A stretch of 64,000 nucleotides of DNA from Ahaetulla prasina. Its lineage: Eukaryota; Chordata; Lepidosauria; Squamata; Colubridae. The position numbers were made by a program, and so were the translations under genes. The stretch spans positions 55,713,211 through 55,777,210 of the forward strand of contig NC_080544.1 of assembly GCF_028640845.1 (NCBI RefSeq), given 5' to 3'. The notes beneath the pieces are model-generated. The model saw only the letters and a list, made by a program, of their open reading frames with translations, searched no databases and was not told where the DNA came from. This document shows, piece after piece, positions 54,362-64,000 of the stretch. The number at the start of each line of letters is the position of its first letter. Position 1 is the stretch's first letter.

Positions 54362-56249
54362 ACTCTTATTTATTTATTTATTTATTTATTTATTCGAATT
54401 TTTATACCGCCCTATCTCCCTAAGGACTCAGGGCGGTGTACAGCCATATAAAAACACAGAAATATACAAAATAAAACATTCAACTAAAAAACTTATTATA
54501 AAGGCCAAATATTTAAAATCAGATATAAATAGTAAAACCCAATTTAAAACCAAAGCTAAAATTTAGTCATTAAAAATTTAAAACCCTAGTCCAGTCCTGC
54601 ACAAATGAATAGATGTGTCTTAAGCTCGCGGCGGAAGGTCCGAAGGTCAGGAAGTTGACGAAGTCCTGGGGGAAGCTCGTTCCAGAGGGTGGGAGCCCCC
54701 ACAGAAAGGCCCTTCCCCTGGGCGTCGCCAGTCGGCACTGCCTGGCCGACGGCACCCTGAGGAGTCCCTCTCTGTGAGAGCGCACGGGTCGGTGGGAGGC
54801 ATTCGGTGGCAGCAGACGGTCCCGTAAGTAACCCGGCCCTATGCCATGGAGCGCTTTGAAGATCATTACTAAAACCTTGAAGCGCACCCGGAAAACCACA
54901 GGCAGCCAGTGCAGTCTGTGCAGGAGAGGTGTTATGTGGGAGCCACGAGGGGCTCCCTCTACCACCCGCGCAGCTGCATTCTGAATTACCTGGAGTCTCC
55001 GGGTGCTCCTCAAGGGGAGCCCCATGTAGAGAGCATTGCAGTAGTCCAGCCGAGATGTCACGAGAGCATGAGTGACCGTGCACAAGGCATCCCGGTCTAG
55101 AAAGGGGCGCAACTGGCGAACCAGGCGAACCTGGTGAAAGGCTCTCCTGGAGACGGCCGTCAAATGGTCTTCAAAAGACAGCCGTCCATCCAGGAGAACG
55201 CCCAAATTGCGCACCCTCTCCATTGGGGCCAATGACTCGCCCCCAACAGTCAGCCGCGAGTGCAGCTGACTGTACCGGGAAGCCGGCATCCACAGCCACT
55301 CCGTCTTGGAGGGATTGAGCTTGAGCCTGTTTCTCCCCATCCAGACCCGTACGGCCTCCAGACACCGGGACAGCACCTCGATAGCTTCATTGGGGTGGTC
55401 CGGTGTGGAAAAGTACAGCTGAGTATCGTCAGCGTACAGCTGGTACCTCACACCGAAACCACTGATGATCTCACCCAGCGGCTTCATATAGATGTTGAAC
55501 AAGAGGGGCGAGAGAATCGACCCCTGAGGCACCCCACAAGTGAGGTGTCTCGGGGCCGACCTCTGCCCCCCCGTCAACACCGTCTGCGACCGATCAGAGA
55601 GATAGGATGAGAACCACTGATAAACGGTGCCTCCCACTCCCAATCCCTCCAACCGGTGCAGCAGGATACCATGGTCGATGGTATCGAAAGCCGCTGAGAG
55701 GTCTAATAGGACCAAGGCAGAGGAATAACCCCTGTCCCTGGCCCTCCAGAGATCATCCACCAACGCGACCAAAGCCGTCTCAGTGCTGTAACCGGGCCGG
55801 AAGCCGGACTGGAACGGGTCTAGATAGACGGTTTCCTCCAGGTACCGGGGCAGCTGACATGCCACCACACTCTCTACAACCTTCGCCGCGGTTGGAGACC
55901 GGACGATAATTACCTAACACAGCTGGATCCAGGGAAGGCTTCTTGAGGAGAGGCCTCACCACCGCCTCTTTCAAGGCGGCCGGGAAGACCCCCTCCAACA
56001 AAGAAGCATTTGTAAGCCCCTGGAGCCAGCCTCGTGTCACATCCTGTGCGGCCAGCACCAACCAGGAGGGACACGGGTCCAGTAAACATGTGGTGGCATT
56101 CAGCCTACCCAGCAACCTGTCCATGTCCTCGGGAGCCACAGGGTCAAACTCATCCCAAACACTCTCAACAAGATGGCTCTCAGACATCCCACGCGGATCT
56201 ACCCAATTTTGGTCCAGACCGTCCCGAAGCTGAACGATTTTGTCGTACC
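54362..56249 (-). mobile_element. L2 LINE with intact RT core (copy 4)
   Basis: Minus-strand L2 of ~1.9 kb, 5'-truncated at YDKIVQLRDGLDQNW (after the endonuclease). It carries the whole RT, the C-terminal domain, the 3' UTR, the terminal stem-loop (about 54405-54435) and an AAAT tail (54362-54395). The RT coding part is GC-rich and CpG-rich, in sharp contrast with the surrounding DNA. No clear target duplication was found. Confidence 0.93.
54580..56249 (-). pseudogene. L2 ORF2 reverse transcriptase, two frameshifts
   Basis: RT of the L2 ORF2 protein. The upstream part (56249 to about 55900) includes EFDPVAPEDMDRLLGRLN, FPAALKEAVVRPLLKKPSLD and NYRPVSN. An 8-base deletion at about 55885, seen by comparison with 40120-40140, shifts the frame. 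From 55868 down it is open: FQSGFRPGYSTETALVALVD, motif A ALVLLDLSAAFDTIDH, motif B CGVPQGSILSPLLFNIY, catalytic YADD (55436-55425), LKLNPSKTEWLW, NLGVLLDGRLS, SRLDYCNALYMGL and LHWLPVVFRVRFKVL. A 2-base deletion in the GRAFS region (about 54705) shifts the last ~40 codons into the frame ending LFICAGLD. The breaks are few, so the copy is young. The plus-strand frames at 55260-55909 and 55943-56396 are antisense shadows. Confidence 0.92.
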
Positions 56250-56455
56250 AAAATCTTCGAATGGTGCAGGAATATGAATGGATTTCCAGAGTATAAATCT
56301 TTCCATTCCTCATCATCCAGTCAGAGCATAAGAAGCTTCTTGGATGACAAGCAAAACGTCTTCAAAGAAAAACCAGAAAGTCCAGTTGCCCCTTGAAAAA
56401 GCACCTTTGGAACAACCATGACCTGGATGACTGAGAATCTCCATGGACACAAGCA
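56250..56455 (+). mobile_element. PLE-type 3' piece with decayed hammerhead-like motif
   Basis: Contains GAATGGATTTCCAGAGTATAAA and TCCATTCCTCATCATCCAG. The motif follows: CATAAGA (56327-56333), A, GCTTCT (56335-56340), loop TGGATG, ACAAGC (56347-56352), AAAA, CGTC (56357-56360). Its order and spacing match the motif at 25621-25657: 7-base core, one base, 6-bp stem, 6-base loop, 6-bp stem, GAAA-like block, CGTC. The core is mutated at two bases, the stem at one, and GAAA reads AAAA. The stem II sequence differs from the other motif but still pairs 5 of 6. Confidence 0.55.
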
Positions 56456-56799
56456 ACACTACAGTCTCTGAAGATTTGCAGCATCAAGCAAGAAAATCCA
56501 CCCTGCTAGTTGGAAGAAAACAGAGTTATATCCATTGTGAACTAATATTAATACCTATAATATAGTCAGTCTGTTTCCTTTTTGTTCTTCCAAGCACTTG
56601 ATTTTATTGTTATGTCCTGTCCTCACCCCCGGGAGTAACATATCTTAACCATAAACAGCATCATCTGAAGATTCAGAATGAGGAAAGCAACATGCCATGC
56701 CAGGCAAATATAACCCTTTAATAAATGTGTATAACATTGCAATGTATATGGGAAAGAGTTGGTCCTCATCTCATTCAGCCACCCCTTGCCCTATAAACT
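56456..56799. other. unassigned DNA
   Basis: No feature recognised between the PLE-type piece and the next L2 end. Confidence 0.5.
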
Positions 56800-57168
56800 G
56801 GCGACAGTGCCGACTGGCGACACCCAGGGAAAGGGCCTTCTCTGTGGGGGCTCCCACTCTCTGGAATGAACTTCCCCCAGGACTCCGCCAACTTCCTGAC
56901 CTTCGAACCTTCCGCCGCGAGCTTAAAATACATCTATTTATCTGTGCAGGACTGGACTAGAATTTTAATTTCAAATTTAATTTTAATGGGGTTTGTATCA
57001 TTTTAATTGTAATTTTAAATTTTGGCCTATTTAAATAAGTTTTTTAATTTAGTGTTTTACCTTGTATTATATTTGTATTTTTATCGGGCTGTAAACCGCC
57101 CTGAGTCCTTCGGGAGATAGGGCGGTATAAAAATTTGATTAAATAAAATAAATAAATAAATAAATAAA
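56800..57168 (+). mobile_element. L2 LINE 3' end (copy 5)
   Basis: 5'-truncated L2 starting near GGCGACAGTGCCGACTGGCGA. It encodes RQCRLATPRERAFSVGAP, TLWNELPPGLRQLPDLRTF and RRELKIHLFICAGLD (stop about 56960), an intact C terminus. The AT-rich 3' UTR, the terminal stem-loop CCGCCCTGAGTCCTTCGGG...AGGGCGG (57098-57126) and an AAAT tail follow. It points the opposite way to copy 4. Confidence 0.92.
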
Positions 57169-58762
57169 CTCTGCTAGTTATAAGTATCAGATCATCCCAA
57201 ATGCCAAATCTCTGATTATTACAAAATAAAGTCCCATTCAATAATTTTTTTTTGCTTTCATTCATCTGATTTATATGCTTGGGTTCGGTTGCCACAGGAA
57301 TACTGTACTACTTCCATAGAAAAATACCTGCTTTCCCAGCACATCATTCACTGTCTTTATGCATTTTTCATGTCTTGGTACTGACATTTCAGTATCTCAC
57401 ATTAAGAATTTAGTTATAATATCATACAGGTTCTTAATTGGTTTTTGTCCTTCCCTCTCTCATTTTCTTGTCTGTCCTGAGCCATTTGTAAGTATGTAAC
57501 CTTGGATATGTGACTGAGAGGCTAAAAGTAGACATAGGTACAAAAAACATTGTCCAGCCATGCCTAAAGAGAATAATCTCTGTGCATATTGATGAATCTA
57601 CTTATCCTGTTCATCTTCAGTGTAGCAAAGAGTACCACATACTTTGTGTGTGGCCATTAATAATATCAGGCTACAAATATGCTTATGTTTCATTGCAAAT
57701 AAAAAAAAAGTTCGAACTGAGCCCATGTAATTTTTTTTGATGGTTAGATGTTGGCAGAGGTCCTGAATGGAACTTGAATTTCAGAATTGTTCTTTCAGAT
57801 GGCTTCATTTTCAAGCCTATATTTTATTTAAAGCTTAATTTAGGATTTTTTCCCTCTGTATGAGCTTTTGGGAGAAATAGGTTCATATGCACCATAGCCT
57901 GTTTTAATTATTCAAACTTTGTATTTTGTCTTTTCATACTTTCTGTCTCATATCCGTTCTGTTGTTTTCTTTTAAAGTCTGTTCTGATCAGCTATGGCAG
58001 TGTTCAAAGACATGATTTCCTTCCCTACAGAGCTATGATGATAAATCTTCTTGGCATCTATGTAACAATTTCATCTTCAAAGTGTTGCATGCTGTAAATA
58101 ATTCATTCCCTTGTTACCATGTATGAGGCAGGTAGGGAAAGCAATGTTAGCTCCATTTCATGGCTACAGAAGAAACTAGTAAACGACGGGGTGCTAGAGA
58201 TTTTCAAATAAAGTGAGATACATTTATGTTTCTCTTAGGCTTTAATAAAATCAGTCTAACATCCTGGTTATCTGTAGTAGTAGAGCTGGTAACTTTTTTT
58301 GATTTGAAGAAACTGTATTTCAATAAGAGTCATATCTAAGCATTTATCTAAATGTTAGCCAGCCGTCGGGTAAGATATTACCTAAATATTGCTATGCATA
58401 CTTCATCTCTATGAATACATTATATTCACACCTTTGCAGAAATAAGTTCAAGTGGGTTCAAGACTTTACTTATAGTTATAGAATGGCAGAATAAGGCCAT
58501 CAATAAATTCCAAATTGTAATCCCATCAGCATTCGAATGCCAGTTGGGTAAGACAAATTGTTTGAATGTCTTAGGACAATTCACTTCAGCCCATTTAACA
58601 TATTTGAAATGAGGGATTTATGAAACTGGTCTCTGTGTTTTATGTATTTGACTCATGTGATTGTGTTTGCTACAAGTTTGTTATTAAAGAAGACATTTTG
58701 AATCAGAGAAAATTGCATATACATAGACTTATAGTTATGAATTGAAATGTAATTTGTGGTAC
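57169..58762. other. unassigned DNA
   Basis: About 1.6 kb with no recognised repeat or gene. The frames at 57044-57295 and 57510-57740 are unsupported; the first is partly an antisense translation of the L2 end. Confidence 0.5.
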
Positions 58763-59137
58763 AGATAGTACTCAACCTACAGACATTCATCTAGTGAACT
58801 TTTGAAGTTACAATGGCACTGAAAAAAAGCATCTTATGACTATTTTTCACATTTACAACCACTGAAGCATCCACGTGTAATCAAAATTCAATTGCTTTGC
58901 AACTGGCATGATGGTTGTGGTGTCCCAGGATCATGTGATCACTTTTTGTGATTTCTGACAAGCAAAGTCAAGGTAGAAGTTAGATTCACTTAAGAGCTGT
59001 GTTACTAACTTAACAACTGCAAGGATTCACTTAACTATTGTGGCAAGAAAGGTCATTAAATGGAGCAAAATAACTTAACTGTCTTGCTTAGAAATTGAAA
59101 TTTTAGTCTAAAATGTGGTCATAAGTCATGGACTACT
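58763..59137 (+). mobile_element. MITE family 5 (copy 2)
   Basis: The left end AGATAGTACTCAACCTACAGA and right end TGTGGTCATAAGTCATGGACTACTT are imperfect inverted repeats. The internal blocks CATCTTATGACTATTTTTCAC, GTTACTAACTTAACAACTGC and GATTCACTTAACTATTGTGG match 22839-23226 in order. It is more diverged at the ends than the other copy. Confidence 0.8.
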
Positions 59138-61739
59138 TGAATTTATTTCTTAGAACTGTGTTCCTGAACTCTGCAAAACACTACACTCTGCAAAAGCTAA
59201 CAAGTGTTCCCTCAATTTGATTAATGGGAGACCACAAAATTTGGCACCTACGCTTATCCTTGTCCATGCCAAGTAAAAGTTATTGGGCCTTTATGCTAAA
59301 ACTAAGCATTGAATTCTACCTTATCAGTGTAAATGGAGCCTAATGAAATAGCAAAATCATTATATTCAGCAGTGAGGGGGAAAGGTTGGTTGGGACAAGA
59401 ATCATAGCAGTGGAAAACTATCCTCCCCTGTAATTCACAAATTAATTCTGCAATATTTTTTTTTGGCACTGTTTCATTGTGTACTATAATTCAACTGGAA
59501 ATTAATAGGGTCTTGTAGTTTGTAGGTTGCAGTAGTGCAACATAATGTTGTTTCCTCCATTACAGGGACAAAAGAACACTGTAACAAAATCAGATGGGTA
59601 TAAATATCATATATTGGGAAACCTTCAGCTCTCTTCTTCTTATTGTTTACAGAAAACAAATATAGGAAATAAAGTATGCTGTTTCTAAGAGTCCTTTGCT
59701 TTGCCGAAGGAAATATTTGCTGAAGATCCCTTTGTCCTTGCTTCAAAAAGCACAGCAAAGTAACTGCAGCTATCAGTTCAGGTTGAAGAGCTTGTGAGGT
59801 ACTGAAAGCATTGATTGAGTCTGCTAGGTGATACAAAGCACCTGATTGAGGCAGAACCCATCAACTCAATGACACAAATCATTTCCACTTCACAATGAGA
59901 CAAATTGTAGCACTTCTGCATCCTGCTGTGTGAATTGTGGCTATTTTGCAGATACCTGCTTGGAAACAATTTTGTCTCCAGTCGGTTAATTAGCCATCTA
60001 GTATAGTTTTGTCCAGTGTGATTAGCCATGGCTGTAGAGTGTCAAAGATACTTTCCCTCATTTTGTTACCTAATATTTTAAAGTGGGCATGGTTAGAAAT
60101 AATCTCCGGACATTTGATACACAAATAAGTGTACGTATATCAATGGTAATCCAATTTATGTTGGTACTGAGTATATTCATGAATATGCTGTTTTCCCTGG
60201 ATGTGATTTCCCATAAGCCCAGTTGCTATCATTTGAACTTATTTTTCTACATATTTCCTCTATGCAAACACTTCCAATATATAGCCTTTTCTTGTATGCT
60301 TTTCATATGCTCCACTTAAAGAGAACTTAATCCAATTAAACATTTTATGCACTTCCCTGAATATATGCAGATTTTTTGGAAGATTTTTTTTCAAACATGC
60401 AGATTTTCAGATAACTTTTTAGGTAACTTTTATGACTTTCTAACCCAGTATGACAAACGACAGCTGACTTCATTCATTTCTGCTATCATTATGGAGGGAC
60501 ACTTCAACAGCTGTCTGTCTTCAACTGATACACTGTTGAAATTATGGTACTGCACTGAGAAGAGTAGAACACTAAAATTGGTCTTTCTTTTTTAAAGGAA
60601 ACACACAACTTTTGTATTAAATGCCTACTTTAATAGTGTAGTTTATATTAGCTGTCCAATATGTGCAATTTGCAATTCATTCATTGAAGGCCATTAAAAT
60701 ATTTATGCTATTTTCAATAATTTTCATTTTTTAATATTAGCAAATAGATTAGAAACTATACTTTTAAGTCCTAAAATTTCAGATTTGATCTGCATTTCTA
60801 TGTGGGCTTGATACAACACCACTTTTCCACTGTTTTTGAAAAGCTTATGATTGTCATTTGAAACTGAAAGCCAAATTTGTCTGGGCAGATACAATTTCAT
60901 TAAGCAACAAACAAAAGACTCCAAATAGCTGTCATTAATTTAGGATTATCATAGAAGCCTGAGAACTATTGCAGAGAAAATGAAGCATTGTGTTGGAAAA
61001 TGTAACTATCTTTTCCCATGTCATCAGTGAAAACAGAAAGGCCAGATTTGTTACTCATCACAGCTTTATAATTTGCAAATGGATTTGTTTCTATAAAGTC
61101 CCTGTTTGAATCTCTTCTTGGGAACTCAGGTTTCACTGCTGTACAATGAAAAACAGAAAGAAAATTCTGCTTATTCATATGAGAGAGAATTTCAATTATG
61201 CAAAAAATATGTAATGAAAACAAAATATGAACAAGTGACAATGAGGGGGTTGCAAATCCAGAGACACATGGCAATATGTTGCATTGGAAGAATAATATGG
61301 AATAATATGGAAGGCTAATTCTTTTTGCATTGGGAAAATAATTTATATGCTGCTAAATTATTTGTGTTATAAGCTAGACAGATGTTGCTCTTTACTGTCT
61401 CATTTAAAAGAAGTGTACAATCCAGTTACAGTGCTATTTTTCTAGCATCCCAAATTCCTGAAAAGGCCATGCAACCTATTTCACTGCTGGACTTACTGGC
61501 CATGTGTTGATCCAGAGAATAGATCTTTTTTATTGATTTTTTTATTTTTCAGCTTTCGTAGCCCACCTAATAAAAAGATACTGAATGGTTTATACCACAT
61601 TAACAATTTTAGAAACAACAAATACTCTGCTCTTCACTCCCTAAAAGAGGTATCAATAACATTTAGCCGGAGTTGAAGAACTTGTTGAAATAAAATTTTC
61701 TTCAATTATGTTAAAAAGTCATGACCTTTCAGGGAAAGG
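59138..61739. other. unassigned AT-rich DNA (about 2.6 kb)
   Basis: No recognised repeat or gene. Frames at 59474-59836, 59778-60029, 60083-60319, 60347-60595 and 60966-61318 have no domain, conflict with one another, or sit in AT-rich sequence. Confidence 0.5.
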
Positions 61740-62268
61740 AATTAGACCAGTGGTAGTCAACCTGGTCCCTACTGCCCACTAGTGGGCGTTCCAGCTTTCA
61801 TGGTGGGCGGTTGGGTTTTGTCCGATACTGAAGCACTTTCCGTTTTTTTTAATATAATTGACTTTTTAAAAAATTTTCATAGCATTATTTAAAAACATTT
61901 TCATTAGGTTTTCATAAAATTCCCAGTGACAATTTAAATTTCTGAAAATATACTATTTATATCCCCTGCGCATAAGTTTAGTTCAGGTTACGTAAGTGAA
62001 ACTAAATGGCTCTATAATGCAACCACAAACAAAAGAGCCTCGTCCCAGAATAGTTCGTACATCTCCCCGCACACCACCCAGCTGCAACAGACAAGCAGAG
62101 CTGGTAGCCGCCCGACCCCAAACCCAATCCACGATGCGTGAGAGGCATGCACAGACGATGATACACGGCGCATTACTGTGGAACTGGTGGGCGGTTAGAA
62201 AATTTTACTACTAACAGATACAAAAGTGGGCGGTAGGTATAAAAAGGTTGACTACCCCTGAATTAGAC
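61740..62268 (+). mobile_element. hAT-type MITE (family 3) with perfect 8-bp TSD
   Basis: AATTAGAC at 61740-61747 and 62261-62268 flanks a 513-bp element (61748-62260). Left end CAGTGGTAGTCAACCTGG; right end AGGTTGACTACCCCTG, complementary as CAG.GGTAGTCAACCT. Just inside are CCCACTAGTGGGCG (a palindrome) at the left and GTGGGCGGTAGG at the right. It is the full-length relative of 9315-9825 in the opposite orientation. The 72-codon frame inside is chance. Confidence 0.93.
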
Positions 62269-64000
62269 AGTACAAATCAGATATGTTCGTCCCTGCTTTG
62301 AATTTTACAATTTTAGAAATCCTAAATCATCCCATGTTGCCATTGGAGGCTCATGCTGAGTTGAGTTAATTCCCACTAAAGAAAATTATCTTAATTTATT
62401 CCATTCATTCAAAGAATGGGAGGGACTAGAAAGGATGATAGTCTATGGTCAATGTTGCTCAAAGGATGATCAAATTAGTACATGATTTGAGTCCTGTCTC
62501 TAAACCTATGCCCATTTCCTCATCAGCTTTAGTCATCTCTTTTTGTAGAGAGTTGTGCATTAGCCTAGAGAACTGGCAGATCTTCTAGAAATAGTTCAAA
62601 TCACATTAATTCATTCTTCAAATGTGCATTAAGAAGAGTCAGTGATGCAAAACTCAGATTCTTTTAAGTAATTTATATAGCTCCTAATAAAATTGTCCAG
62701 AAACATTCACTGTCACCTTATTTATGAACAATCCAGTCCTGAAAGCTTTGAGGAAATCAAAATTACTTTCTACCATTAAGTTAGTATTTTCCTTTCAGTT
62801 ACTTTTGGGGGTTTCCAAATGCTATCACATAGTGAAATTCTGATGGGAAGAGAGAGCCCAGATAAATGACCTTTTACGTTTGAAACATTTTGCATTGTTC
62901 CTCAACTACTTCTACTTTTTAATCTTCTTTGCACAAAATGTATGTTAAATACAGAACAGCTATACAATTTTTTTCCAACTAGTTATGCTAGGACATAGCC
63001 ACTTGTAAAATACACTCACAGCCATGGTTTGATTGGGTACCGAATATGTTCCACTGGCAATTTTTGGATTACAAAATTAAGAGTCATGTTTACTTGATAT
63101 TTCTATCTTGTAGAATTTTTTAGACCTGCTCATATTGTGGAGAACACTGAGCACAAACATCTGTGTTAGATTATAGAATTTGTAAATCCCTATTTTAAAC
63201 TTGTTACCCAGTTACTAAATACTAAATAAATTAAAACTGTTGATAATATTATTGTATTAGCATTTGTAGGAGGACTTCTAAAGAAGTGGTATAAAATTAA
63301 ACACAAGTAACAGACTGGAGAATGCTGTTACTAAATTCATCATTCATATTCTTGGGGAGACAGAAGAGAGTATTTATCAAGTTAAAATAGAAATAATTCA
63401 TATTTATCCTCCATAAAGTTAGACAGTGAAATATTAATGAATGATTTTTATTTCTAAATATATTTTTCACTAATTGTGTCGCTATTTTTAAAAATCATTT
63501 ATTATGTAGGTAAATGGCTGAGACCGGTTTAATTCAATGATTTTTTTCTGAGGAAATATACATAGGATTGAAAGAAACAGATGATCCAGTTGTTTGATTT
63601 TCTTATATTAATTTACCCAATTAATATCTCTCAAATATTTTTCATGGAGCTAGAATTAATCTGTCTGCTGAAATCTTGCCTTTCAGCATTTTAGGACATA
63701 TTTGAAATTTCAGCAATACTTATTTTTTAAAAATGTATTGAATACATATACATTTGAAAAAAATCAGTTTAGATAAATATACGTAAAATAGATGTTTGAA
63801 AAAGTAAACATTATGGAAAAAGTTTTATATACAACTTAAGTGTAAAAAAAATGTACACAACTAAAGACACATAAGTGCCATTTCTGTGTCTGTGTGTGTG
63901 GGGGTATTTGTCTCTCCCCCTCCCTCTCCCTCTCTGTGTGTGTGCCAAATGTGTATTCTGAAGAAAAATCAAGCTAAAATGAAATGGGGTGATTTGCCTT
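62269..64000. other. unassigned AT-rich DNA with a terminal TG/TC tract
   Basis: No gene or repeat family recognised. A TGTGTG, TCTCCCCCTCCC and TGTGTG low-complexity tract occupies about 63885-63945. Confidence 0.5.

Noticed and set aside
55260..56396. Several plus-strand frames of 96-120 codons, GC-rich
   Set aside because: They are antisense shadows of the L2 reverse transcriptase.
54249..56455. The ~100-bp similar blocks on both sides of the L2 as its target duplication
   Set aside because: They are far too long and too diverged for a target duplication; more likely two copies of the same Penelope-type repeat, one badly decayed.

Overview
The window looks like intergenic or intronic DNA from a squamate reptile, most probably a snake. 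I find no host exon, structural RNA gene, CRISPR array or prokaryote-type operon. The case for a squamate is the repeat mix: a Sauria-type tRNA SINE ending in ACCTTT, L2 and CR1 LINEs, a young AT-rich L1, a Penelope-like element, CR1-L3-type 3' ends with AATAG/ATTCT tails (typical of snakes), and several short hAT-type MITEs. Base composition is AT-rich. The only long reading frames belong to retroelements, except one unexplained 126-codon frame at 18831-19211.

Layout. 1-3.4 kb: two nested MITE pieces and a truncated LINE (called 'family B' here) with an AAAT/GATA tail. 3.9-7.3 kb: a CR1 3' end joined directly to a 5'-truncated L1, the pair enclosed by one perfect 17-bp target-site duplication (TSD); this looks like a chimeric insertion made in one event. 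8.1-11.7 kb: another family B piece, a 0.5-kb hAT MITE and a second CR1. 12.6-24.7 kb: sparse MITEs, a short L2 end and mostly unassigned DNA. 24.8-26.9 kb: an L2 end and then a Penelope-like element (minus strand) with an open GIY-YIG frame and a hammerhead-like motif behind it. 28.8-29.9 kb: a MITE-like unit holding a run of hairpins, including a perfect 40-bp palindrome. 31.4-34.8 kb: two family B-type LINEs placed tail to tail. 36.6-41.7 kb: a SINE pair, a CR1-L3 end and an L2 that keeps its endonuclease but has lost the core of its reverse transcriptase. 45-49 kb: the Sauria SINE, a second CR1-L3 end and a CR1 stub with an 18-unit ACATA tail. 53.8-57.2 kb: a SINE, an L2 with an intact YADD reverse-transcriptase core, Penelope-like scraps on both sides, and a third L2 end. 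58.8-62.3 kb: two more MITEs. The rest is unassigned.

How the parts relate. The autonomous elements are LINEs and a Penelope-like element; the rest depend on enzymes from elsewhere. One SINE family ends in the same CCGCCCTGAGTC...AGGGCGG hairpin as the L2 copies, so L2 probably mobilised it. Each retroelement family ends in its own short tandem repeat, and these tails account for many of the window's microsatellites. Four hAT-type MITEs have perfect 8-bp target duplications, all with TA at the centre, the pattern known for Buster-type hAT transposases. No hAT transposase gene is present. Best leads: the CR1-L1 chimera, the hammerhead-like motif pair, the shared MITE target pattern and the hairpin cluster. 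I found no convincing new multi-gene system.
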